Of a stretch of 64,000 bases of DNA, positions 23,369 through 33,416 are shown piece after piece. This stretch comes from Ciborinia camelliae. Taxonomy: Eukaryota > Ascomycota > Leotiomycetes > Helotiales > Sclerotiniaceae. The stretch is taken from NCBI GenBank assembly GCA_025890175.1, contig JANPYM010000004.1, forward strand, positions 1,681,134 through 1,745,133, in the 5' to 3' direction. The position numbers were made by a program, and so were the translations under genes. Below the pieces are notes generated by a model, which was not told the DNA's origin, searched no databases, and was given only the letters and a program-made list of their open reading frames with translations. Each line of letters opens with the position of its first letter. Position 1 is the stretch's first letter.

Positions 23369-25758
23369 ATGGTTGAAACGGCTGGCGAGACAATCGACTA
23401 CCAAGCTCTTGATGATATTACTTTCAATCCGGAGTTTGATGATTTTGTCTTCAATCCGAATTCGGTGTCGATATTTGCGAGAGGTGATGAAAATGGTTTT
23501 GCACCGTTGCCTTCCAATGAATCTTTGAGCTATGGTGATGGCGCCGATATTTTTCACACTCAAACTAACTCTACCCAAAAGCTATCGGCTCGGTCTCCTA
23601 CTTGGGGTATTCATTGGAAGAAACCGTCATTTATTGCATTAATGCTCGTCCTTGGCCTTGCACTATCACTCACTCATCACTTTTATTACTTGTCGCTGAG
23701 TAACGAAACAACTGGCGATGAAAAAAAGCAGGCTTGGCCCACGCGTATTGGCACTGGACTTGCATTTCTAGTCACATCTTGTCTCAAGGCAGCTACAACT
23801 GCTGCTCTTGGTCAATACGTCTGGAGGGTCGTGAAACATCAACCATTCACTATGAGTACTGCTTTCTCTAAGTTCAAGAGGATTCTGAGATTACTATACT
23901 AATAAAGTTTGGGAATCAGAAAACTTGGATCGGCTGTTTGCGTTGTCAACAGATCCAATGGCAATGTTTAGTCTTGAGCTCCTCAAAGGCGCGAAACTTG
24001 CTCTAGTATTAGGTATTATTACCTGGTATGTACTAGCAAACTCATAATATGGTGCAACGAGAAAGACGGCTTATTGTATACAGGCTGTTAGGACTTGCAA
24101 GCGTTGCCCCCCCGGCAACGTTGACAATCGTCGCAAGGAACATCTCACAAGAAGTGCGTTTGCCAGTCCTTGATTTCTCCAAATCCACTTGGAACAATTC
24201 TATGAATGGCCGGTGGAACGCAGTCTCAGTCACCAACACCATAGCAATAAATACAGCCTCGAATATCAACGTGTTGGAACTGACCCGACAAGTCTCCGGG
24301 TCGGAATGGTCGTATAATTTGCAGTTTTATGGCCCTTCTATTAAATGCAACGAGCCGAACAGCACCGAACAGGCTGTGTTTATGGATATGACAGAATATT
24401 ATGAACAGCACAACATTTTTACTTATTATGATCGAAACGACCACCGGACAAACGCGACATTTGGTGCTGGTTCAAGCAGACTTGTTTACGCATCGTGGAG
24501 CCAGGCAAGCATCATTGGTTCTTTTATTTCCCACTTCACTCCCCGGACCCAAGCTCCTGCTCTATATTTAAATCTTCTTCATGCTCGTCTCTTCATAATA
24601 CAGATTTTATGCATTTACCCCCCCTTCGCCCCAAGAACGCTAATTCTAACTGATCATCGGGTATTGCAGTGGTATGCAGCAGGGACACCAAATACAGAAA
24701 TTGGTCCTCCACTACCATTTAAATATTATCCCTCAACATATCCTCAATTGTGGATTCAAACCTCAACCTCCGAACTGGTGTGCACCGCGGTCAACGCTTC
24801 ATTTAATATTGCAGTATCGTATGTAGACGGTGTTCAGTATGTCACACAGACGGATATCGAGATCGTTGGGAAATATAATATCTCTTACGCATCTGTTGGT
24901 GATATAGTAAGTGGAGCCACTGTCACCGATTCCAATGGGACTATTACCGCAAGCGCAAAAGGAGGCCTGAGCCAAGTCATTTGGAATGAATACATTTCAC
25001 ATATGTACGCTCTCGGGGGTATACTTGGCGGAAATATTACCTTGAACGACAAATATCTTACGAACAGTGATGGGGCTAATCAATTTTACCAATACGGAGC
25101 AAGTAACATTCTTGGGGCGGGGTTGATGGCTTGTGATGAAATTGCAAATACCCCATTCAAGAATGAAAATTCATGGGTGATTGGAAATGCTTCGACGGCA
25201 TTCACCAACACCTTCACTTCAACTACTCAACCTTGGCTATGCCGGAATCGAACTTTGGCGCGTGGTATCGAAGACCTAGCAAACAATATCACCATCAGTT
25301 ATCTCAGTTCTCCAGATTTAACGAGTGATAGTGTTCTGCAGAACATCGTTACTTCTAATACCAACAATTACTATGTATATCGCCCATTATGGCTTCTCTT
25401 ATCTTACGGCCTGGCTATATTATTTTCGACCATAGCTGTAGTTGTTGGGGTTTATGCCATGCACTCGAATGGGGTGGTACACTCAAATTACTTTTCCGCT
25501 ATTGTGGCTACCACGCGAAATCCGGAATTGGACGAATGTCTGGGTAGATCATCGTTGGGTGCGGACCCACTGCAAAGATATTCTGAGAGCCGCAGACTGA
25601 GATTCGGTCCTATGTTAAATCAGACCATAACCGGTGATTCAAGTAATGGCGGTGCAGAACGCGAGGGTCAATGGCAGGCAGACGAGAAGATTGCTCATGT
25701 TGCATTTGGGTTGGAACAAAATATTGGACAACTGAGGAAAGGAGAGCTTTACATCTGA
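23369..25758 (+). CDS. Fungal multi-pass membrane protein with large glycosylated ectodomain
   Basis: Member of a fungus-specific transmembrane family of unknown function, often mislabelled in databases as formylmethionine deformylase-like; no deformylase motif is present. Exons 23369-23855, 23920-24025, 24084-24504 and 24670-25758 join in frame to 700 residues. Order: an acidic N-terminal tail, helix 1 (FIALMLVLGLALSL), helix 2 (GLAFLVTSCLKAATTA), helix 3 near KLALVLGIITW, a lumenal or extracellular region of about 400 residues with many N-x-S/T sites, a last helix (LLLSYGLAILFSTIAVVVGV), and a cytosolic tail with a partly conserved FG segment. The open frame beginning at 23327 uses TTG; the first ATG is at 23369. 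Intron 1 (64 nt, donor GTACTG) is inferred because it alone restores the frame. Intron 3 uses a GC donor (AG-GCAAGC). Convergent with the dehydrogenase. Confidence 0.8.
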
Positions 25759-26048
25759 GATTCAATTATCAGTCGATTCAATATTTGGAGGAAGGCGCGA
25801 CGCAGATACAAAAGCTTGTCAACTGTATTCCTTATGACTTCACATTTTTGAATACGCAACCGCATCATGCAATTTTACTAAGAAAGGAACTCTACGGTTT
25901 TACTCTTTGCTACTTCAAATCCACAATTTCCTTCACCATCAACTGTCATATTCAGTCCCTGGGGACTCGTAGAATGAAATCAAAATTTTGAGGACTATAA
26001 ACTCCATGACAAGGCATCATTGACTGATCTTGTGGTTGTGCTAATCCA
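25759..26048. terminator. Convergent 3' intergenic region
   Basis: 290 bases between two facing stop codons. It must hold both polyadenylation regions. An AATAAAA word on the minus-strand side of the dehydrogenase stop was not confidently assigned; AT-rich words are present on both strands. Confidence 0.35.
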
Positions 26049-27065
26049 TCAATAAAATTTCATAGCGGTGAAAATACCTCTAGTCGCCTCCAAGTCACCC
26101 CACAATTGTCCAATTTTATCTTTCAATGTTGAAACACAATCTGGCTCCAAAGGCATACGGAGATAATCATGACCATCGACTAAAGCCATGAAAATCGCCC
26201 GCGCAGCGTTTTCGGGGTCCCATTTCACAAAATTCGGAATGGACATAATGTTCACAGTTGCGTTAACCATCTGCGCTACCGCAGTCCCATCATAGGCCTC
26301 GCTAAAGCCATTACTGTCTCGAAATTGAGCTGGTGTAATGATCCTGCCTGTGAATGGTGTTCGAAATGCCCCTGGCTCTACGATGAGAACTTTAATACCG
26401 AATGTCTTGATTTCGTGGGAGAGGGACTCGTAAACTGCCTCAATGGCAAATTTACTGGCAAATTTACTGGCAGAATATGAGGATCGTGCTGGACGGGCTA
26501 TGAAGCTTTTTATGTGCAATATCTCGTTAAAAAAACTGGAAGTGGCATTTGACGGAGAGTAAAGAGAGGTGAAAGGCTATGACACTGACATACCGAGCGC
26601 CGCTACTTATAACGACGATATCCGGTTCTTTTGCCCGCATGACCGGAAGGCAAGCTCGAACGGCACTGAGTGGCCCGTAGAAATTGACTTCCATCTGATC
26701 ACGGGTTTCATCCTCACCACTCATTCATCAGTTAAAAAGATCACCGCCACCAATTTCCAAACCACTGACCTTGTATCCTCAACCCCACCGATAAAAGCAT
26801 AACTCGCATTGTTGACCAGAACATCTATATCATATTCTCTCGTACAATTAGAAAATTGCTCAAAGGCATCTTTTTGAGCAGGATCCAAATCTATCCATAT
26901 CCCACCCTTTGTGATGAAATCTGGAAAGGAGGTTTCGGCTTTACTTATATCGCGAGTAGTTCCAATCACTTTGCAGCGAGAGTTGAGAGCTTCCAGAGCG
27001 ATGGATTTACCCATGCCAGAGGAGGCACCGGTTATTAGCCAAGTCGGAGAATGCGTTGTTGCCAT
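26049..27065 (-). CDS. Classical short-chain dehydrogenase/reductase
   Basis: NAD(P)(H)-dependent oxidoreductase with a Rossmann fold; substrate unknown. Exons 27065-26770, 26719-26594 and 26505-26049 (introns 50 and 88 nt) give 292 residues, normal for the family. Motifs: cofactor loop TGASSGMG at 12-19, NNAS at 85-88 (usual form NNAG), catalytic Ser138 in ISSGA, and YSASK with Tyr151 and Lys155, at exactly classical numbering. Directly after the active-site Lys the sequence reads FASKFA: a 12-bp tandem duplication (26445-26468) repeats the four residues SKFA, adding a helical turn that family members lack. The later GAFRTPF segment fits the substrate loop. The TRIM-like element starts 138 bases upstream of the ATG and could affect expression. 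Whether the enzyme is active with the duplication is open. Confidence 0.9.
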
Positions 27066-27203
27066 GGTGGTTATTAATATCTTGTATGGAAAGTTGAAAG
27101 GTTGTTCATTCGGTTTCGATCAGTAAAATAGTGATTTGGCATTTCGAAAGTTCGGACGGCGCACGGCTTGTGTTGGTTGTTAAGTACCCAGATGGTCTGG
27201 CGG

Positions 27204-27315
27204 TGTTAAGCACTAAATATGGAAGGTGCGATCATGAGACCTATCTATATAGCCTCAAGATTATACATAATAAACAATCAACCTCTCTACACTCTACATC
27301 AAAAACACCCCCTTA
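27204..27315 (+). repeat. Left LTR of the TRIM-like element
   Basis: 112 bp, TGTTAAGCACTAAATATGG at the start and AACACCCCCTTA at the end. It keeps C at five sites where the right LTR has T. Confidence 0.85.
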
Positions 27316-27326
27316 TGGTGACCAAC
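27316..27326 (+). promoter_or_regulatory. Putative primer-binding site
   Basis: TGGTGACCAAC begins directly after the left LTR. It would pair with a tRNA ending GTTGGTCACCA. I cannot name the tRNA from this window. Confidence 0.6.
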
Positions 27327-27886
27327 AAAGGGGTAAGGTATAGAAAGATTCCTGGCTTCAATATACCAAGTTCAGATTCATCAAATTCCACACGCTAACG
27401 CCTTAGCTGTTGCTGTTGAATTCCAATAGCCAGTACCCTCGATTCCTCGATTCCTCGAATGAAAAGTGAAGATATACCTTTTGTACTTTACATTTCAACT
27501 TACAATATATTTATATTCAGATTCTATACTTCCCAACAGCCTCTTTTAAGCTTTCAACTTCTCGATATAGATATACAGCGGTACATACAATTCAACGATT
27601 CTTCGGTCGATATATATAAGATAGGCGGGCGGGCTTCAGCGATGATTTACGAAATACATAGGGTTGATGCCAAGTTTAGAAGCATAAGTTTTGTAGTTGG
27701 CAGTTTTATGATGAATCACGATATAGGATGAGTTTGAAGTCAGGTTTTGGGAGACGTGGTGCTAGGTTTATATATGATGGCAAGAAGGGTATGGAAATGT
27801 GAGGATAGTTTTCAGGCTGGATGTGTAGGAAAGGTTGAAATGAAAGTCGGAATAGTTTCAATTATATGGCTTTTGGTTGTTTTTCT

Positions 27887-27896
27887 GGAAGGGGAA
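27887..27896 (+). promoter_or_regulatory. Putative polypurine tract
   Basis: GGAAGGGGAA ends three bases before the right LTR, the expected place for the plus-strand primer of LTR-element reverse transcription. Confidence 0.6.
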
Positions 27897-27899
27897 CTG

Positions 27900-28011
27900 T
27901 GTTAAGTATTAAATATGGAAGGTGCGATTATGAGACCTATCTATATAGCCTCAAGATTATATATAATAAACAATCAACCTTTCTACACTCTACATCAAGA
28001 ACACCCCCTCA
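27900..28011 (+). repeat. Right LTR of the TRIM-like element
   Basis: 112 bp, same length as the left LTR with no gap in the alignment, about 94% identical, ending CCCTCA before the GCGG duplication. Confidence 0.85.
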
Positions 28012-28015
28012 GCGG

Positions 28016-31000
28016 ACATAACTTTAACTCCACTGTGCCAACTACCCCTAAAGGGGTTAGATTTATAGCATCAAAAAAGTGCACTTTGGTGCCAGTGTTA
28101 TTAGATCCGAAGTATTTGTGTATTTGTTTGAAACTCTGTGCTTCAAGACCATGTGCTCTGTGTGTGAAAGTGTGTTTCTTGAATTTAATTCTGTGAGAAT
28201 CTTCATGTCAATGACCGGAGTCTAAGTTTAAGGTATACATACAATGTGCGCCTGGTTTTTTATTCAACCTTATATATCCTACACTAGTTATTTGATAATT
28301 CCAAATTGTATGATATACTTTCATTCTTCTAATATATCTCATCTTAATTATTAGATCGTTCTCAAAGGATTGTTCTAAACTATTTTATGTACATACACGG
28401 CGTGAATAAGTTAGACCAGAACACTCGTCTGATAAAGCTTAAGGGAGGGAAAATATGGTTGTCGAATAGCATATTCTTTTTCGAACTGAGTATTGCCACT
28501 GGTACCCACAACACTATCGAGTATTGGAATTCAATGACGACGAATATTAGAAAAACAGAAGTACTCGTTACAATGTACATGTTGAGCAAGTTCATACCTA
28601 ACTCCCAACCAACTATAATCCCATAAGAACTTCTCCATAAATCCCTTATGGCTCTCTGTAGCCGAGCCACCCAAAATAGTATATGCCCCTCTACACTGCT
28701 TCTAACATCCTTTATATAGATAATTATGGGATCCATGGCCTTGGAATAACCTCGGCCATTTCGAAAATTGAATTTAGTATTGCAGCAGGAAATGACAATA
28801 GCCCGAAGCTTACAAGTAGCACCGATTCATGAATTCACCTCCCCTCCCCACTCCAGATCACTAAGGCAGAAGCATTAATTTTCATGCATGTGCCTCAAGA
28901 ACTGCAGGATGAATACATAAGCACTACAAACGGCAGTGAAGATAGAACCATTCTTGAGGGGTAGATTTGCGTGGAAATCTGAAATAGGACTGTTTTGATT
29001 TTAGGGAGATCTAATTCCTATTATTATTCTTGTACAAATTTCGATTTCATTTTTGAACTGAAAATAGCTAGTATGGGATGGGAAGGAACATTGGCTAAAT
29101 TGTCATCTGAACTTGAGAGCTGTTGCTATTGTCGCCTCCCTTATTATTATTGTCATCTTTAATGATTCACTAACCAAGAACCGCTTCGCACATCTACATC
29201 TACAAAATAACACGCACATGAACCTTGCAACTGCAAATATACATGAAAATACTCGACCGCAGTCTGATTCCAATGTAATCAGCAGATCTCCGAATCTCAT
29301 CGTGGTGCTGGTTCAGAATCTTGCAGTAGATGATGAATATTATATAGACAGCACCAGCTGTACTAGCCGACATCCATGAAGTCCTGTGAGATGGTTTTTT
29401 TCACATGACCGAGAAGCGGCCAGCTCTGGGATGACCACTAATGGGATGACCACCAAGAGTCGAAATAGTCACGTCATGGGGGTTTTATTTAAACAGTCTT
29501 TTGATCGGAAGATGCAACAGCAACAACCACAATCAGTGAAACAATGTCAGTATCAATATAGAATGAACCGAGGATTCTAGCTTTTTGTTCAGAATGTCCT
29601 TGTTCAATAGACAATATAAAATTGCCTCCATTTTCATGGAACTTGAGGTCTACGCACTGTCGTCCCTTGGAATACTTGTTGTTATATTCTTCCATTTTGC
29701 ATATTATCATTGTTTATTTTAAGGAATCGCTGTCCTTTATTGCAATTCAGTGTATAGTTTGAAGAAGTTAAGATAATCGAAGAATCCGTCGTATAACTTT
29801 AAATGTGTTTCTCCCCGAAAGAGATCTCTAACTAGGTACCTAGGTAATGGATGGATATTCAACCATGAGACATAACGGTCCAATATTGAAGGAAGTTGTA
29901 TACTAGAATACCTCTGGGATGCTTGAATATTATATAGACGTTCAGATACTACCATGGACAAGGGTACAAACCGAGGATGTTACGGAGGTGAATTGTCTAT
30001 TCGATTTCTCCTTGGCTTTAGTAACAGGGGTGGTTTTCTCAAGTCATATGGGCATTAGATTAGTGTAGTATTAGCTTAGGACTTGACTTATAAGTAGTCA
30101 CAGTTTAAATCTTCAATTCACATCCCTTTCCAGCAAAAGCAATTTATTTTCTGTTGTAGGACATGATGCGCCGAAAGTTTCAATATTTATTGAAATACAT
30201 ATAATATCGCCCAAATCTGGAATTCTTCCTAAGATAGTGAGATTATATAAAGCTTTCACGCTTCAGATTTGGATTTGAAGTTCCCTATGTTCCTCCTCAT
30301 AGAAAACGTATAGATGATGATGATATGTGGAAGTCTTTCCCGTTGCTCCAAGAAGGTAAAGTCCATCTCCAAAACATAGTCTGAGAATGGGTCATCTCGA
30401 CAACTAAAAAATCTCTGACGAGATGCAATTACTGTCATCCCAACAAAACCCCTCACCATCATTCTTTTAATTGTCATTGTCCTTGAACAAACAAGACTAT
30501 AGTCCCGAGTTGTCATCTCTTGTCAAGTATCTGCACATCGAAAAGTCGAGCTAGCTTTCAAACCCTCCCGGTCTGTTAAAATATGATAGCAGGTGACTCT
30601 CATTACGATCTGCAAACATACCGCAGGATAAGACACTTCTCATCTCAAGAAATAGAGAATCTGGCAGGTCTTGATGGCGTCTTCTATAGTATGAGTAAAT
30701 GTGGTAGAGTATAGAGACGTGGTGCAGAGATATTAAATAGCCATTCAAGCCGACGTAAAACCCTTACCCTAGCATGCCACCAAAATCAGATGAAGTGAAT
30801 GAGAATTTTTCAAATGCCCAGAAGGTTGTTATGATTGGGGTGTGGATGAATTCACTTGAATGGATAGCATGGCATGCGCTGATCAGAGGTTACGTAACCC
30901 CTCTTGTTCAAATCCACAGCATCTAGTATAAAAACACTTTCCACACCCATGAATGTCGAAAGCTAAGAGCATAGAGTGTGAAGCTAGAAATCATAACATT

Positions 31001-31595
31001 AGGCCATGGTAGCCAGGAAGCACCTTGTGGTTCTCCCGGTCCCTGATTTTCTTTGAGGATTCGTGCTGGAAGAGTTACTACCATCTGGTATAGCAAGGCG
31101 GGAAAGGTGTATTATCGATATTGAGTATCGTCTAAAGGCAAATTCTTGTCATTTGAATGAAGGAATTGTAAATATTAGCCTGACAATTTTAGACTGAGAA
31201 CTGCTGTATCAACAACAAAACGCCTGGGAGTGAGAGGAAGATCTGACTGGGTTGTTTCGTATAAAGGATATTGCTATCAATAACGAGCGGGGTCTTCCAT
31301 GACTTTGATATCCTCGCCGTCTTAGTCATCCGAGGGGAAGAACTTTCTCTCTATTGCAGACTTATCCTGATCTGTGTACTTATAATAGGAAAGCGAAAAT
31401 GAGTATGAGGGGGGGGAATTATATATAGGGGGTGAAAAGATCACAAGCTGGGTTCTCGTCGATTCACTCCAAATAAGTGAATTTAGGCACCCCTAACATC
31501 ATTTTCACTTGAACAATACATCCGTGGCTGGAGAAAAATATGAGGATTTGAGATGAAGTAGATGTTGAGGAAGTCTATTATGTACTATGTGTGAC
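28016..31595. other. Intergenic, no supported gene
   Basis: 3.6 kb with only short frames. None shows a family motif or splice-compatible neighbour. On the minus strand at about 31280-31400 a short frame reads like a protein C-terminus (KSAIERKFFPSDD, then a stop, then GEDIKVMEDPARY) and may be gene debris, but I could not identify it. Confidence 0.4.
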
Positions 31596-33188
31596 CTAGG
31601 CTTCTGTCTTTATTTCTGTCTCCTCTTTGACCGATCCATTGACACTATTGACAATCTCCGCGCTGTCACCAGCTGGCGCAGCAGCAGCACTCTCGGGTTT
31701 GACATGACTAGCTCTTGCAGCTTTCTTCATCGCTCTCTTGCTCATGGGCAACTCATTTTGTTTCTTCGCATCAACTTCAGGCTCGCCATTAAAGTTAACT
31801 TCCCACTTCTCTCTCGCCTTCTTCTCATCCTCCTCACTCCACTCTCTTGGTAAAACTGCAAAAACCAAATATGAAGTATGAGTCCTCACTTCTGGTTCGG
31901 TTCTATGTATTAATTTCCCTTCCTTATAAATCTTGCCCTCTACCAAGCTCTTTATCAATGTTGCCCTGGTATTTGGATTCCGTCTTGGCATTTTCTCTGG
32001 GGCGTCGCCTTTTTTATGGAAATCTTGATGTCCAGTTTCGACTTCTAGTAATCTACTAACGGCTTCCTCAACATTTGCTGGTGTAGTTTGTAAACCTCTT
32101 TGTACCCCATTATCAATGCCAATTCTTTCTCGGCGAATCTCAAAGCGCTTTGCTGATAGTTCTACCATTTCAATGTCAACCCAGCCAAGTTGTCGCATGA
32201 CTGACATGGTTCGTTGGACTTGTTCAATGCAGGGAGAGAAGGTACAGATATGGACTGGTGCTTCTGGATTGAGAGCGGAAACAAATGGTTCGGTGGTGGG
32301 TTTCATTGGAGCCAATTCGCCGTTGGGGCCTTTAATGGGAGGTGGAGGAGACCGGGTAAGATGTGGGAGTGCCAACCACGGCGCAGGCAAATCCAGAAAT
32401 ATAGACTCAGCCTTTGGACTTTTTCCATCCACCAAGAACCCCCCTTCACATACATCTCGATGTGTAATCTCTACGAGTTTGTCCAATCCATGCTCTTCTA
32501 ATTCCTCAACCAATTTCGCATGCCTCGGTTCATGAAATTCAAAACTCCAGACTTTCCCTAACTTGCGCTTCTTTGTTGTAGGTTCATCAGGGTATCCACT
32601 AAATACAGCTCTTGTAGAGGCATGTGTGAAAGATCCGCTACCAGCTCCTGCTTCAATTATACTCGTTCCAGGTCTTGCGCGTATACGGTGTAAGATATAA
32701 CTGTAATCGGGTGTATAAACAACTTGCGTTCGATGTGGTAACGAATTAGTCCAGTTTTCAGGCGTAGGCGGTAGGAAATGTATAAATCCACTTCCAGCAG
32801 CTACAGCTTCCGTCATATCCTTAGTTGCGCTGGCAGGTGTGGAAGATCCATCTTCAGCATTTTCTGTAACGAGTTCCACCGTTTTTGGGGTATCGGCAGC
32901 TTCCACATCGTCTCGTTTTCGTTTCTTCTCGCCTCTTCGTCCTCGAGATCCAGTGTCGACTTTTGACGCAAGTACTTGAGTTCCCCATGGTATTCCAATT
33001 AAGGTTGTATGTGGGAAAGATCCAAATCGAGTGTTTGTAACCTTCCCCTCAGCGTATCCTTCATCCTTTTCGTCAGTGCTCTTGAGAATTGTTGGAGTTT
33101 GGAGATCTCTTTTTAAATGTAGAATTGCCAATTGATCTGAAGACGAAGTCTTTCCAGGATAGAGGAATGGTGATCTTTTGGTAGTCAT
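31596..33188 (-). CDS. TRM61: tRNA (adenine(58)-N1)-methyltransferase catalytic subunit
   Basis: Catalytic subunit (Gcd14/Trm61) of the nuclear Trm6-Trm61 complex that makes m1A58 in the T-loop of tRNAs, needed in yeast for stability of initiator tRNA-Met. Single exon of 530 residues from the ATG at 33188 (MTTKRSPFLYPGKTS), the start that matches the family's conserved N-terminus (FL.PG...LAILHLKRD). Upstream in-frame reading to 33365 uses a TTG start and adds an ATG at 33260 not supported by conservation. Features: SAM-binding loop EAGAGSGSFT at 179-188, preceded by the family segment VVYTPDYSYI; motif IV DLPAPW at 266-271; RRNPNTRATL, then SYLVFAVLP near the C-terminus. It is longer than the roughly 380-residue yeast protein because of a Lys/Arg/Asp-rich insert at about 80-128, a possible nuclear signal, and a charged tail. 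Divergent from the cysteinyl-tRNA synthetase. Confidence 0.95.
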   Translation of the reverse strand: MTTKRSPFLYPGKTSSSDQLAILHLKRDLQTPTILKSTDEKDEGYAEGKVTNTRFGSFPHTTLIGIPWGTQVLASKVDTGSRGRRGEKKRKRDDVEAADTPKTVELVTENAEDGSSTPASATKDMTEAVAAGSGFIHFLPPTPENWTNSLPHRTQVVYTPDYSYILHRIRARPGTSIIEAGAGSGSFTHASTRAVFSGYPDEPTTKKRKLGKVWSFEFHEPRHAKLVEELEEHGLDKLVEITHRDVCEGGFLVDGKSPKAESIFLDLPAPWLALPHLTRSPPPPIKGPNGELAPMKPTTEPFVSALNPEAPVHICTFSPCIEQVQRTMSVMRQLGWVDIEMVELSAKRFEIRRERIGIDNGVQRGLQTTPANVEEAVSRLLEVETGHQDFHKKGDAPEKMPRRNPNTRATLIKSLVEGKIYKEGKLIHRTEPEVRTHTSYLVFAVLPREWSEEDEKKAREKWEVNFNGEPEVDAKKQNELPMSKRAMKKAARASHVKPESAAAAPAGDSAEIVNSVNGSVKEETEIKTEA

Positions 33189-33416
33189 ATTTGCGGATGT
33201 GTTGTTCTTGTAACGAAGCTCTAGGCTTTCCTTTCGGAAAGAAATAATTTTACCAATCATCGCAAGGCTAAATCGTACTGCGAGGCTGAAAGTTAGCCCC
33301 AACCTAAATTCATTAACCAACGAATCAGTCCTTTCTCTACTCACCTGCCACCTGCAATCCTGCAATTATCACACAGCACAAAGAAGTGACTCAATTTCTT
33401 CATATTTCATGACTGA
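33189..33416. promoter_or_regulatory. Shared divergent promoter, TRM61 / cysteinyl-tRNA synthetase
   Basis: Only 228 bases lie between the two start codons of two tRNA-related genes, so the promoters must overlap or be shared. No named factor site was recognised. Confidence 0.6.

Larger units (their letters stand above)
27204..28011 (+). mobile_element. Miniature LTR retroelement (TRIM-like)
   Basis: Two 112-bp direct repeats (27204-27315 and 27900-28011) bracket 584 bp. Both start TGTTAAG; the ends are CCCTTA and CCCTCA. The 4-bp word GCGG lies immediately before the left repeat (27200-27203) and immediately after the right one (28012-28015), a target-site duplication. A primer-binding-type sequence TGGTGACCAAC follows the left repeat with no gap, and a purine tract GGAAGGGGAA lies 3 bases before the right repeat. 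The repeats differ at 7 of 112 sites, all transitions, five of them C in the left copy and T in the right. The interior has one 90-codon frame (27459-27731) without gag, protease or reverse-transcriptase features. Strand is set by the primer site and purine tract. Confidence 0.85.

Noticed and set aside
31280..31400. Possible C-terminal debris of a gene on the minus strand (KSAIERKFFPSDD, stop, GEDIKVMEDPARY)
   Set aside because: Reads protein-like but is short, interrupted by a stop and matches no family I can name.
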